From Paenibacillus gorillae (GTDB lineage: Bacteria; Bacillota; Bacilli; Paenibacillales; Paenibacillaceae): a stretch of DNA of 55,521 bases. This document shows positions 45,360 to 53,942 of this stretch, piece after piece. Numbering within the stretch: the stretch's first letter is position 1; each line of letters starts with the position of its first letter. The translations under genes and the position numbers were made by a program. A model generated the notes under the pieces. That model did not search any database. It had not been told where the DNA came from and was given only the letters and a program-made list of their open reading frames with translations. The stretch lies in the NCBI RefSeq assembly GCF_000513275.1, contig NZ_CBVJ010000037.1, forward strand, positions 1 to 55,521, read 5' to 3'.

Positions 45360-46274
45360 CTATGCCAGTTCCTGCTCGCTAACTATGCAGTTCGTTAACG
45401 TTCCCAGACGTTCAATCTCTACGGTTACGATGTCGCCAGGCTTCAAGTAAACCCGCTTGTCTGCCGGATAACCAAGCACGACGCCTTCAGGCGTACCGGT
45501 CAAAATCAAATCGCCAGGCTCCAGCGTCATATGCTGGGAAATGTAGCTGACGATCTCATCACAATGGAAGATCATATCCGATGTATTCGAATGCTGTCTC
45601 ACTTCCCCGTTCACCGTACACTTCATTTCCAGATCATTAGGGTTCGGAACTTCGTCTGCCGTAACGAGGTAAGGGCCAATTGGACCAAAGCCGTCGCAAG
45701 TTTTGCCCAACAGCCATTGCGGAGTCCGCATTTGCAAATCTCTTGCCGACAGATCGTTAGCGTTGCAATAACCGAAAACATAGCTCAGCGCTTCGTCTTT
45801 GCTTGCATACTTGCAAGATTTGCCCATAACGATAACAAGCTCTACTTCGTAGTCGACCTCGCTCGTTACACGCTCAGGCAAAGCGATGTCCTTCCCGTGA
45901 CCGGTTAGCGAGTTATTAAATTTATTGAACAAAATCGGATACTCTGGGATGGCTGCATTGGTCTCAGCTGCATGCTTCCGGTAGTTAAGGCCGACGCAGA
46001 TGATTTTCCCCGGTTTCGTAACGCTTGGACCAAAGGAAACATCCGCTTCATTCAACAGCCAGTCCGCTTTGCCTTCATTCGTCTGCTGAAGACGCTGTAA
46101 ATAGTCGTTCAATGTTGATATTGCTGTGTTACCGCCGCTGATGACTTCCATTACATCAGCAGATACTCCATCTGCCGGCAAATCTTGCAGCGCCGATTGG
46201 ATATCGACGATCCCGTTATCAAGCTTAACCCCCAGCGTGTTCGTTCCGTTACGTTCAATCGTTACGAGCTTCAT
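45360..46274 (-). CDS. Fumarylacetoacetate hydrolase-family protein, probably 2,4-diketo-3-deoxy-L-fuconate hydrolase
   Basis: 304 residues from the ATG at 46274 (AGGGTG 9 nt upstream). FAH-fold marks: GKIICVGLNYRKHAAETN, TSEVDYEVELVIVMGK with metal-binding Glu residues, YCNANDLSARDLQ, GFGPIGPYLVT, DLILTGTPEGV. In non-phosphorylative fucose degradation such an enzyme splits 2,4-diketo-3-deoxy-L-fuconate to pyruvate and L-lactate. Gene context favours this over general acylpyruvase activity. Confidence 0.85.
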   Translation of the reverse strand: MKLVTIERNGTNTLGVKLDNGIVDIQSALQDLPADGVSADVMEVISGGNTAISTLNDYLQRLQQTNEGKADWLLNEADVSFGPSVTKPGKIICVGLNYRKHAAETNAAIPEYPILFNKFNNSLTGHGKDIALPERVTSEVDYEVELVIVMGKSCKYASKDEALSYVFGYCNANDLSARDLQMRTPQWLLGKTCDGFGPIGPYLVTADEVPNPNDLEMKCTVNGEVRQHSNTSDMIFHCDEIVSYISQHMTLEPGDLILTGTPEGVVLGYPADKRVYLKPGDIVTVEIERLGTLTNCIVSEQELA

Positions 46275-46319
46275 GTTTGTCCACACCCTGTCGTTAGAAT
46301 ATTCAATCAATTAATGCCA

Positions 46320-47093
46320 TTAAGCATCCTTGCCGAATACGACTCCACCGTCAATGTACAGCGGTGAACCCATCATAAACGAAGCTTCGTCCGATGCCAG
46401 AAACAGCGCCGCATTCGCCACATCCTCGGGTCTGCCCAGCTCTCCGCTGAGCTGTCTCGTCTTGATGGCTTCGATCGCGGCAACCGGATCTTCATATGCA
46501 CTTTGCAAATATTGCTCAACAAACGGCGTCATAATGGTGCCAGGCAGCAGGGCATTGACGCGAATATTATATTTGGCGTAATCGACCTGCATCGATTTGG
46601 TCAAGGCAAGCACAGCACCCTTGGAGGCCGAATACGATGCCCGGCGGGCAAGTCCGATCTCCGCGACGCAAGAGGACATATTGATGATAGCGCCCGATTT
46701 TCTCTCCATCATATAAGGCAGGATGTGTTTGCAGGGCAGGAACACACCACGCAGGTTCACGCGAATAACCCGGTCCCATGCCTCCGGCTCCAGCTCGTGA
46801 ATAGCCCCTACGCCGCTGACGCCTGCGTTGTTGAATAGCACATCGATAACGCCGTACGCCTCGATCGCCTTTTCAGCCATCCCTTTCACCGAATCCGAAT
46901 CCGTCACATCGGCTTGAAGGAATATACCCTGTCCGCCTGCGGCGTTAATCCGCTGGACGGTCTCTTCACCCGCTGTTTCATCGATATCGTTAACGATGAC
47001 CGATGCTCCCTCGCGAGCGAACAGCTTGGCCGTCGTTCGTCCGATACCGGAGCCCGCTCCGGTTACGAGCGCAACCTTTCCTTGAAGCCTCAT
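46320..47093 (-). CDS. SDR dehydrogenase, first gene of the fucose operon
   Basis: 257 residues. TGAGSGIG (11-18), VNDID with Asp after the second strand (NAD preference), NNAGVSG, NMSSCVA, YSASK and the C-terminal YIDGGVVFG are visible. It opens the minus-strand operon and shares the pathway with the 42433 SDR. One of the two is likely fucose dehydrogenase and the other 2-keto-3-deoxy-fuconate dehydrogenase. Confidence 0.87.
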   Translation of the reverse strand: MRLQGKVALVTGAGSGIGRTTAKLFAREGASVIVNDIDETAGEETVQRINAAGGQGIFLQADVTDSDSVKGMAEKAIEAYGVIDVLFNNAGVSGVGAIHELEPEAWDRVIRVNLRGVFLPCKHILPYMMERKSGAIINMSSCVAEIGLARRASYSASKGAVLALTKSMQVDYAKYNIRVNALLPGTIMTPFVEQYLQSAYEDPVAAIEAIKTRQLSGELGRPEDVANAALFLASDEASFMMGSPLYIDGGVVFGKDA

Positions 47094-47402
47094 TCTAAAA
47101 CCTCCATTCCTTAATCGAATGATTAACTAAGCTCTGGCGGCACGCAGTCGCGTGATTCGCGCAAGCGGTATTCAGCCGACGTTGCATAATTACATGTTTC
47201 GCTCTTTCAGCCGCTGCCATCATCCATTCTTTAATATTGCTAAATAGTCCGCTATTTTCAGAAGCGGTAATCTTGTTAATGACAACAATAGTTTAACACT
47301 AACGTTCAAAGTCGTATTTATCCGGTGCTCCAATTATTTGATGATTAGTCCGGTAATTTTTATAATTTACATCGTTGCTTCCGCACTCACTGCAATAAAA
47401 AA
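47094..47402. other. Promoter side of the fucose operon, no gene
   Basis: No coding frame with a ribosome binding site. The operon promoter must lie here or in the adjoining gap. A pair of AT-rich elements near 47270-47300 (TTAATGACAACAATAG) did not give a consensus box pair. Confidence 0.3.
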
Positions 47403-47418
47403 AACGCCAGTTGGCGTT
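47403..47418 (-). terminator. Terminator-like hairpin upstream of the fucose operon
   Basis: AACGCC (47403-47408) pairs with GGCGTT (47413-47418). On the minus strand eight T follow. It faces toward the fucose operon and is about 800 nt after the nitrilase stop, so it may shield the operon from nitrilase transcripts. Confidence 0.6.
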
Positions 47419-47646
47419 CTGTAGGAAATGAATGAATTGGTTTGTACCTATATTGAATTTACGATGGTTGAGTTGCTACAGCCTCAGTTAACATGTATGC
47501 ACACGAACATACAGAGGCTAATACCTGTGCAGTGTAGTGTTGACGGTGACCAAATATCCGTTGTTGCCCTATTCCGCCGTAGTTTGCATCCACCTCTCAC
47601 CGCTCCCCCACTATGCTAGCCTAATCATGCTAAACACCGAAAAAAA

Positions 47647-47833
47647 TAAAATGCAAAAGTGCATTTTGTTTTGCATCAAACCGCCCCAAATCACCCTCAA
47701 AATGTAAAAGTACATTTGAAATCAACCATTTCCGCCGTTTTGGCCCTTTTTGAGCCAATCAACCTGTACTTTTGCATTTTGATGCGATAAATCGCCCATA
47801 TTCCGCCTCACAACCTGCACTTTTACATTTTGA
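47647..47833. repeat. 188-bp dispersed element, copy C
   Basis: Four copies of the 16-bp motif: forward at 47648 and about 47699, reverse at about 47765 and 47816. It shares CTCAAAATGTAAAAGTACATTTG, TTTTTGAGCCAATCAACCTG and GCGATAAATCGCC-type blocks with copies A and B. Length is 187 bp. Confidence 0.85.
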
Positions 47834-47877
47834 CACCTCACCAACTGGCCTTTGCTAATTCTCTCGTAATAAAGTAA

Positions 47878-47919
47878 CTGTATATTAGTTTCTCTGAGCT
47901 GTATGTTAGTTCCTCTGAG
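47878..47919. repeat. 21-bp direct repeat, two units
   Basis: CTGTATATTAGTTTCTC and CTGTATGTTAGTTCCTC, each followed by TGAG, are adjacent 21-bp units differing at two positions. They lie between copy C and the second 117-bp repeat. Confidence 0.7.
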
Positions 47920-48076
47920 AGCTAAATGATGGCTGAAGTGGCTTTACTCTAGTTTCCAACAAACTATCGTGATCGCTCATCCCCTTCTCCTATCGCAAAA
48001 TTATCTCAGGAGCCTCCCTATATATATTGTTCTGGAGAGTATGGTACTGGTTTTGCTGCATCATTGGCACAGGTAG

Positions 48077-48193
48077 GGTGAGCGGAGCGTTTTGAGTTCA
48101 GGATGGCATTTTGAAGATTCTATCCATATCATCGTGTAAACGATGGAGCTATGGAATCAAGAACGACAGCATGAACCAAAACGCGCAGCGACC
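48077..48193. repeat. 117-bp dispersed repeat, copy 2
   Basis: Same length and ends as 26851-26967, with most mismatches in a central stretch. It again follows a 188-bp element (copy C) by about 240 bp, so the two repeats travel in the same order. Confidence 0.85.
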
Positions 48194-48222
48194 TCGCCCC
48201 TGATGCACTCCTGCAGCTACCG

Positions 48223-49179
48223 CTACCTCTCCACAACCCTCCGAACAATCTCCTGCTTCTTATCATTCACAACCAGTTGGAAAACATCAGGCCGGCTATA
48301 ATGACCAACGGCATCAAAGTCGAACCGGCTTTGCGCAACCTGAGATAGATCCAGCGTCGCCATCATAATGCCCTCCTGATCGTACAGCGGCTTGACGACA
48401 TATTCACCCAGCGGACCTACGATTGCGCTTCCCCCTCGGCTCAAAATCTCTTCGTCGTCCTCCATATCCGCATAACATGCCAAATCATCCGGATACGAAG
48501 CCTTTGTTGCATACTGATTGGAGGAGATGACGAAGCATCGGCCTTCGCAGGCAATGTGGCGAATCGTCGACTGCCAGGTGTCTCTAGCATCTGCCGTCGG
48601 AGCGATATACAGGTCAATACCTTGTGCATACATGGCTGTACGGGCGAGCGGCATATAGTTTTCCCAGCAGATCAGTCCTCCGATTCTTCCGAACGGCGTG
48701 TCGATTACGGTCAGCGTGCTGCCGTCTCCTTGTCCCCATAATAAACGCTCTGAACCCGTAGGAACGAGCTTGCGATGCTTGCCAAGCAGTCCGCCATCCG
48801 GTCCGACATACACCATTGTGTTATATAAAGTTCCTGTGCTGTATTCCTGATCACGTTCAACAACGCCGATCACGAGATACACGCCTAATTCTTTTGCCAG
48901 CTCCCCGAAAATGTCGGTTTCAGCCCCCGGCACCGCAATGGCGCTTTCCCAATAACGCTGGAAGTCCTTTCTTCCAGCGTTTGTCCGGCTGCCGACACGG
49001 GCGCCAAAGCTCAAGCCACGCGGATAACCAGGCAGAAAAACCTCCGGAAAAACGACCAGCTGCGCGCCCTGTCCGGCTGCCTCTCTTGTCATGCTGGCGA
49101 TTTTATCCATCGCGGATTGCTTGTCGAATAATATTGGCGCAGACTGAATTACAGCTACATGAATTTGTTTATTTTTCAC
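48223..49179 (-). CDS. Nitrilase (carbon-nitrogen hydrolase family)
   Basis: 318 residues. The catalytic triad of branch-1 nitrilases is visible: Glu46 in VVFPEVFLPGYPRG, Lys137 in KHRKLVPTGSER and Cys171 in GGLICWENYMPLAR. It hydrolyses a nitrile to a carboxylic acid and ammonia in the cytoplasm; the FLPGYPRG and CWENYMPLAR forms fit aliphatic or aryl nitrilases. The gene is divergent from a MocR regulator, with three similar ATCCAATTT-type elements between them. Confidence 0.93.
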   Translation of the reverse strand: MKNKQIHVAVIQSAPILFDKQSAMDKIASMTREAAGQGAQLVVFPEVFLPGYPRGLSFGARVGSRTNAGRKDFQRYWESAIAVPGAETDIFGELAKELGVYLVIGVVERDQEYSTGTLYNTMVYVGPDGGLLGKHRKLVPTGSERLLWGQGDGSTLTVIDTPFGRIGGLICWENYMPLARTAMYAQGIDLYIAPTADARDTWQSTIRHIACEGRCFVISSNQYATKASYPDDLACYADMEDDEEILSRGGSAIVGPLGEYVVKPLYDQEGIMMATLDLSQVAQSRFDFDAVGHYSRPDVFQLVVNDKKQEIVRRVVER

Positions 49180-49248
49180 TCCATCATCCCTTTCTCTATC
49201 CGAATTATCTTAAGCTTGATCATAAAAGAAAAAACTTCAAAAACAACC

Positions 49249-49318
49249 ATCCAAAATCGGATGAATAAAAGCCAGCCAATTTGCGGATGAAAGAGATATA
49301 AGCAGCCATCCAATTTTC
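49249..49318. promoter_or_regulatory. Candidate MocR binding sites between nitrilase and mocR-type genes
   Basis: Three imperfect copies are ATCCAAAATCGGAT (49249-49262), GCCAATTTGCGGATG (49275-49289) and CCATCCAATTTTC (49306-49318). The first is a dyad. They lie in the 278-bp divergent gap, the expected place for a MocR operator. Confidence 0.4.
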
Positions 49319-49457
49319 AGCAGAGATGACCCTCCATGTTCATCGTTTCGAAATTAATTTGTCAAGGCAAGGATGCATTTCCGCTTCTTCTTAACGGGAT
49401 ATCGGTGGTATGATAACAATCGCAATAGGTCAATTTTGCAGTAAATAATGAGGTGAA

Positions 49458-50906
49458 ATGATGTGGAAGCCCGACCGTCAAGTTAAAAAACCGATCTACG
49501 AACAAATCGCCGACCATCTGGAACGGCGAATCTCATACGGCGAATTTCCACCAGGCAGTCTGCTTCCCTCCGAACGGAAGCTGGCTGAGCAATTAGGCGT
49601 CAACCGAAGCACAGTCATTCTTGCCTTCTCAGAGCTTCGGGCGATGGGCATTATTGAAAGCCGGACAGGCAGCGGCACGCGCGTGAGCACCAGCAAATGG
49701 GAGGCTACACCCAAGCATACGCCGAATTGGAGCCGTTATGCCGAGGGCGGCAGCTTCCTCCCCAATGTGCCGTTTATGCGGAAAATCCGCGAATCACTGG
49801 CGCAGCAGCCATCGCTCATCGACATGGCCAGCGGCGAATTAGCCGCTGATTTGGCGCCGATTGAAGAAATTACAGCACTAATGGGCGAGCATCGCTATAC
49901 CTCATACTTAGGCTACGACAATCCCCAAGGCTACACGCCGCTCCGGGAAGCGCTCGTCTCCCATCTGGAGCAGCAAAGAGGGATTCGAACGACAGAGTCC
50001 TCCATTCTGATTACGTCCGGCTCGCAGCAATCCCTCTATTTAATTACGCAGTGTTTGTTGTCGCCAGGGGATGCTGTAGCGATTGAAGATCCATCCTATT
50101 GCTATTCGCTGCCTCTATTCCAGTCAGCTGGACTTCGGCTGTTCCGTCTGCCAGTCGATCAATACGGGGCGCGCTCCGAGGACATTCGTTCGTTGTATAA
50201 AAAACATCGGATCAAAATGGTGTTCTTGAACCCGAATTTTCAAAACCCGACAGGAAGTGTTCCGAATACGGAACGGCGCAATCAGCTGCTCGCTGCGGCA
50301 AGTGAGCTGGGGCTTCCCATTGTCGAGGACGATCCCTTCAGTCTGACGGCTTATGAAAGCTCGCCTCCCCCGCCGCTCAAATCGATGGACCCGCTTGGCT
50401 CTATTTTATATATCGGCTCCTTCTCCAAAATCGCCGCTTCCGGGCTGAGAATCGGATGGATGGTTGCGCCGAATGCCATTGTCGAGAGGCTCGCCGATGC
50501 GAGGCAGCAGATGGACTTCGGATTAAGCGTTATTCCGCAGCAGGTCGCCGCTCAGTTTTTAAATTCGGCATACTTCGAGCCGCACTTGAACCGATTGCGG
50601 ATGCAGCTACAATTCAAGCGGGACCTGTTAATTGAAGCACTTAGGAAAGAGCTTCCCGGCTTAATCACGTTCAGTGTACCTCAAGGAGGTTTACATCTGT
50701 GGTGCAAGCTGGTGCCAGAGGTTCATGACGGCAAGCTGCTGGACGAAGCGATCCGGCGAGGTGTCGTATTCGTGCCGGGGAGCGTCTATGGCTCGGAATC
50801 CGGCTACGTCCGCTTTACATTTGCGAGAGCAAAGGCCGAAGAGATCGCTCCTGGTGTCGCCAAGTTTGCCGAAGCTTTGCGCAGCCTGCTGGATGCCGTC
50901 CAATAA
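49458..50906 (+). CDS. MocR-family regulator (GntR helix-turn-helix plus aminotransferase-I domain)
   Basis: 482 residues. The N-terminal GntR winged helix contains YEQIADHLERRISYGEFPPGSLLPSERKLAEQLGVNRSTV. The aminotransferase-like domain has the PLP lysine Lys324 in GSFSKIAASGLRIGW, plus NPNFQNPTG and VEDDPFSLTAYE. MocR proteins use PLP as effector and usually regulate the divergent gene, here the nitrilase. GAGGTG precedes ATG 49458 and the overlapping in-frame ATG 49461. A bidirectional terminator follows. Confidence 0.93.
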   Translation: MMWKPDRQVKKPIYEQIADHLERRISYGEFPPGSLLPSERKLAEQLGVNRSTVILAFSELRAMGIIESRTGSGTRVSTSKWEATPKHTPNWSRYAEGGSFLPNVPFMRKIRESLAQQPSLIDMASGELAADLAPIEEITALMGEHRYTSYLGYDNPQGYTPLREALVSHLEQQRGIRTTESSILITSGSQQSLYLITQCLLSPGDAVAIEDPSYCYSLPLFQSAGLRLFRLPVDQYGARSEDIRSLYKKHRIKMVFLNPNFQNPTGSVPNTERRNQLLAAASELGLPIVEDDPFSLTAYESSPPPPLKSMDPLGSILYIGSFSKIAASGLRIGWMVAPNAIVERLADARQQMDFGLSVIPQQVAAQFLNSAYFEPHLNRLRMQLQFKRDLLIEALRKELPGLITFSVPQGGLHLWCKLVPEVHDGKLLDEAIRRGVVFVPGSVYGSESGYVRFTFARAKAEEIAPGVAKFAEALRSLLDAVQ

Positions 50907-50911
50907 AAATA

Positions 50912-50958
50912 AACAACCGCGAAAGCTTCATCGAATGAACGAAGCCTTCGCGGTTGTT
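50912..50958. terminator. Bidirectional terminator between mocR-type and qoxD-type genes
   Basis: AACAACCGCGAAAGCTTC (50912-50929) pairs with GAAGCCTTCGCGGTTGTT (50941-50958) with one mismatch; T- and A-rich tails lie on both sides. Confidence 0.85.
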
Positions 50959-50976
50959 TTATTTTCAAACGAATGC

Positions 50977-51303
50977 CTAGCCTGCAACTTGGTTGAACAT
51001 CATAATCCACATGGACCCGGCGACTACAACTAGTAGAATGACAAGTCCAAATATTAAGGACAGTAAGTTATAGCGCGGACTTTTTTCCTCACGCAGATGC
51101 ATGAAGAACAAGAGCTGCACAATTAGCTGTAATACAGCTGCTCCCATCAACATGACCGCATTCGCTGTCCCCTCCAGCCAGTCATTCCTTACAATTGCAA
51201 TCGGAATAACCGTCAGTACGATAGAAAACACAAACCCTAACGTATAGGATCGCACGGAACCATGAGCCTCTTCTGACCGGTGATCCGATTCGAAGCCTGC
51301 CAT
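50977..51303 (-). CDS. qoxD: Quinol oxidase subunit IV
   Basis: 108 residues with three helices (YTLGFVFSIVLTVIPIAIV, NAVMLMGAAVLQLIVQLLFFMHL, YNLLSLIFGLVILLVVVAGSMWIMM), the CyoD/QoxD layout. The ATG at 51303 follows the subunit III stop with no gap. It assists assembly of the haem-copper oxidase in the membrane. This is the last gene of the four-gene operon. Confidence 0.9.
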   Translation of the reverse strand: MAGFESDHRSEEAHGSVRSYTLGFVFSIVLTVIPIAIVRNDWLEGTANAVMLMGAAVLQLIVQLLFFMHLREEKSPRYNLLSLIFGLVILLVVVAGSMWIMMFNQVAG

Positions 51304-51933
51304 TTAACTCACCCCCATTAGGTAGACGACTGTAAATACGAAGATCCAGACGACATCAAGAAAATGCCAGAACAAGCTAATCGTCTGAACTTTGCGCTTC
51401 ATAACCGGCGTAATCCCCTTGCTCGCCAATTGAAGAATGACCGCAACCATCCAAATCAGTCCGATGCATACATGCAAGCCGTGGGTTCCTACCAGCGTAT
51501 AGAAAGCAGATAGAAACGCACTCGTTCCCATCGTCGCTCCTTCTTGCACCAGATGTGTAAATTCAGTGATCTCCAGACCAATAAAAGCTGCGCCGAGAAT
51601 AGCCGTAAGAGCTAGCCAGACCATAAGCGCCTGCTTCTTGCCCTTATTCATTGCTAATACAGCCAGTCCGCAAGTATAGCTGCTTGCAAGCAGCAGAAAC
51701 GTACTGACGATAATGCCGTTCAGCTCGAACAGCTCAGCTGGCCCTGGCCCGCCGTTCGTATTGCCCCGAAGTACGATATATGCGGCGAAAAAAGTACCGA
51801 ATATGAGAACATCGGTCATCAAATAGATCCAGAAGCCAAAGGTACGCATCTCTTCCAGATTCGGATGATCATGATGCTCCTCTTGCGAAATGCCGGCGTG
51901 CAGCGCCGGTTCCGCGGAATGATTGGAAGCCAT
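51304..51933 (-). CDS. qoxC: Quinol oxidase subunit III
   Basis: 209 residues from the ATG at 51933, which overlaps the subunit I stop (TAATG). Five membrane helices include TFGFWIYLMTDVLIFGTFFAAYIVL, GTHGLHVCIGLIWMVAV and LFWHFLDVVWIFVFTVVYLMG, the terminal phrase typical of CyoC/QoxC. An upstream in-frame GTG at 51945 is less likely. Confidence 0.92.
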   Translation of the reverse strand: MASNHSAEPALHAGISQEEHHDHPNLEEMRTFGFWIYLMTDVLIFGTFFAAYIVLRGNTNGGPGPAELFELNGIIVSTFLLLASSYTCGLAVLAMNKGKKQALMVWLALTAILGAAFIGLEITEFTHLVQEGATMGTSAFLSAFYTLVGTHGLHVCIGLIWMVAVILQLASKGITPVMKRKVQTISLFWHFLDVVWIFVFTVVYLMGVS

Positions 51934-53924
51934 TAGTTTTTCCACCTGCCCGTACTCGCCTCAGAGCTTCTGATCTCTTCAACGGGAATATAATAATCAG
52001 TATCATGATTGAATGAATGTTTGAGCATGCAGATCGCAAGGCCCGAGATGCCCGCAATGACAAACCATAGCCAGTGGAAAACAAAGCCGAAGCCCGCGAC
52101 AAAGCAGCAAGCAGACATCAGAATTGGAATAGCTGAATTTTTAGGCATATGAATGGGCTCGAGCTCTCCAGTATACAGCTGTGATTGAGCCTTGGCTCCG
52201 CCTTGCTCCATTCGCTGCTTCTCTTCCCACCATTCGTCCTGACTGCTGACCTGAGGCAAAACAGCGAAGTTGTAATAAGGCGCCGGAGAAGGAATCGACC
52301 ACTCCAGTGTTCTGCCGTTCCATGGATCGCCAGTTGTATCGCGATTGGCAGCGCTATGTTTTACGCCATGTGCGATTTGCCAGACCTGGAACAGAAACGC
52401 AATCCCCATTAAAGCAGCGCCGATCGTGGAGACTAAGTTCATCTCCCACCAGCCTTTATCCCAGCTATACGAGACGACGCGCCGCGTCATGCCCATGAGT
52501 CCAAGCACATATTGCGGCATGAAGCACAGATAAAAGCCGATGTTCCAGAACCAGAACGCCCACTTGCCGATACGCTCGTTCAATTTAAAGCCAAATAACT
52601 TCGGCCACCAGTAATATAAACCTGCGAAATAACCAAATACGACGCCGCCGATAATGACATGATGGAAGTGTGCAATTAGAAAGTAGCTGTTATGGAATTG
52701 AAAATCAGCTGGAGCTACAGACAGCAGCACACCGGTTAGCCCGCCTGTGACGAAGCACGGGATAAAACCGATCGTCCATAACATTGGCGTCTCGAACGTA
52801 ATTTTGCCCCTGAACATGGTGAACAGCCAGTTGAACACTTTTACACCTGTTGGTATGGCGATCAGCATCGTCGTTAAGGCGAAGAAGGCGTTGACATCGG
52901 CTCCCGAACCCATTGTGAAGAAATGATGCGCCCAGACCAAGAACGATAAAACACTAATGATCATCATGGCGTACACCATCGACTTATAGCCGAACAGCTT
53001 CTTTTTCGAAAAAGTCGATACGATTTCCGAGAAGATGCCGAAGGCCGGAAGTACGATAATATATACCTCGGGATGTCCCCACATCCAGATTAAGTTGATG
53101 TACATCATTGGGTTGCCGCCACCGTCCAGCGTAAAGAAATGTGCTCCGGCATAACGGTCAAGAAACAGAAGCGCCAGCGTAGCCGTCAGAATCGGAAACG
53201 AAAAAATAATCGCAATACAGCTGGACAAAACCGACCATGGAAACATCGGCATACGCATCAGCTTCATGCCCGGCGCACGCATTTTCAGAATCGTTACGAT
53301 GAAATTGATGCCGGTCATCAAGCTGCCAATCCCTGAAATTTGAATACCCCAAATATAAAAATCCTGCCCAACGCCCGGATTGTACATCAGCTCCGAGTAC
53401 GGCGGATAGGCCAGCCAGCCTGCATCCGGTGAACCGCCGATGACAAATGATAAATTAAACAGCATCGCTCCGGCGAAAAACAGCCAAAAGCTAAGCGAGT
53501 TCAGAAACGGAAAAGCCACATCTCTTGCCCCGATTTGCAGCGGGACCATGACGTTGAACAAACCGAACATAAACGGCATCGCCATAAACAAAATCATGAT
53601 GACGCCATGTGTCGTGAAAATTTGGTTATAATGATCCGGCGCCAGGAAGCTCATCTCCGGCATGACGAGCTGCGTCCGCATCAGCAGCGCATCGACCCCG
53701 CCGCGGAACAGCATTAGAAACGCCGATAGGATGTACATGATTCCGATTTTTTTATGATCAACGGTTGTGAGCCATTCCCGCCACAGCCAGTTCCATTTCT
53801 TGAAGTACGTCATGCCGACGACTACTGCAATAAGTGTCAGTCCAATACTGACGTCGGCTCCATAGATCAATGGATCGCCCGTTACGAAAAACTCGGACGC
53901 AAAGCTTTTTACTTTTTCCCACAT
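51933..53924 (-). CDS. qoxB: Quinol oxidase subunit I (haem-copper oxidase)
   Basis: 663 residues, about 14 helices. The quinol-site residues known from cytochrome bo3 are kept: Arg and Asp in FRGGVDALLMRTQ and His and Gln in HYNQIFTTHGVIM. Haem-copper ligands appear in the last phrase, and in WGHPEVYIIVLPAFGIFSE (Cu-B His and cross-linked Tyr), VWAHHFFTMG and FHNSYFLIAHFHHVIIGG. It catalyses oxygen reduction with menaquinol as electron donor and pumps protons. GGGGGAAG precedes the ATG. Confidence 0.95.
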   Translation of the reverse strand: MWEKVKSFASEFFVTGDPLIYGADVSIGLTLIAVVVGMTYFKKWNWLWREWLTTVDHKKIGIMYILSAFLMLFRGGVDALLMRTQLVMPEMSFLAPDHYNQIFTTHGVIMILFMAMPFMFGLFNVMVPLQIGARDVAFPFLNSLSFWLFFAGAMLFNLSFVIGGSPDAGWLAYPPYSELMYNPGVGQDFYIWGIQISGIGSLMTGINFIVTILKMRAPGMKLMRMPMFPWSVLSSCIAIIFSFPILTATLALLFLDRYAGAHFFTLDGGGNPMMYINLIWMWGHPEVYIIVLPAFGIFSEIVSTFSKKKLFGYKSMVYAMMIISVLSFLVWAHHFFTMGSGADVNAFFALTTMLIAIPTGVKVFNWLFTMFRGKITFETPMLWTIGFIPCFVTGGLTGVLLSVAPADFQFHNSYFLIAHFHHVIIGGVVFGYFAGLYYWWPKLFGFKLNERIGKWAFWFWNIGFYLCFMPQYVLGLMGMTRRVVSYSWDKGWWEMNLVSTIGAALMGIAFLFQVWQIAHGVKHSAANRDTTGDPWNGRTLEWSIPSPAPYYNFAVLPQVSSQDEWWEEKQRMEQGGAKAQSQLYTGELEPIHMPKNSAIPILMSACCFVAGFGFVFHWLWFVIAGISGLAICMLKHSFNHDTDYYIPVEEIRSSEASTGRWKN

Positions 53925-53942
53925 CGCAAACTTCCCCCTTCT

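Noticed and set aside
47428..47619. 63-codon open frame between repeats
   Set aside because: No good ribosome binding site, no recognisable family, and it lies in a repeat-rich gap.
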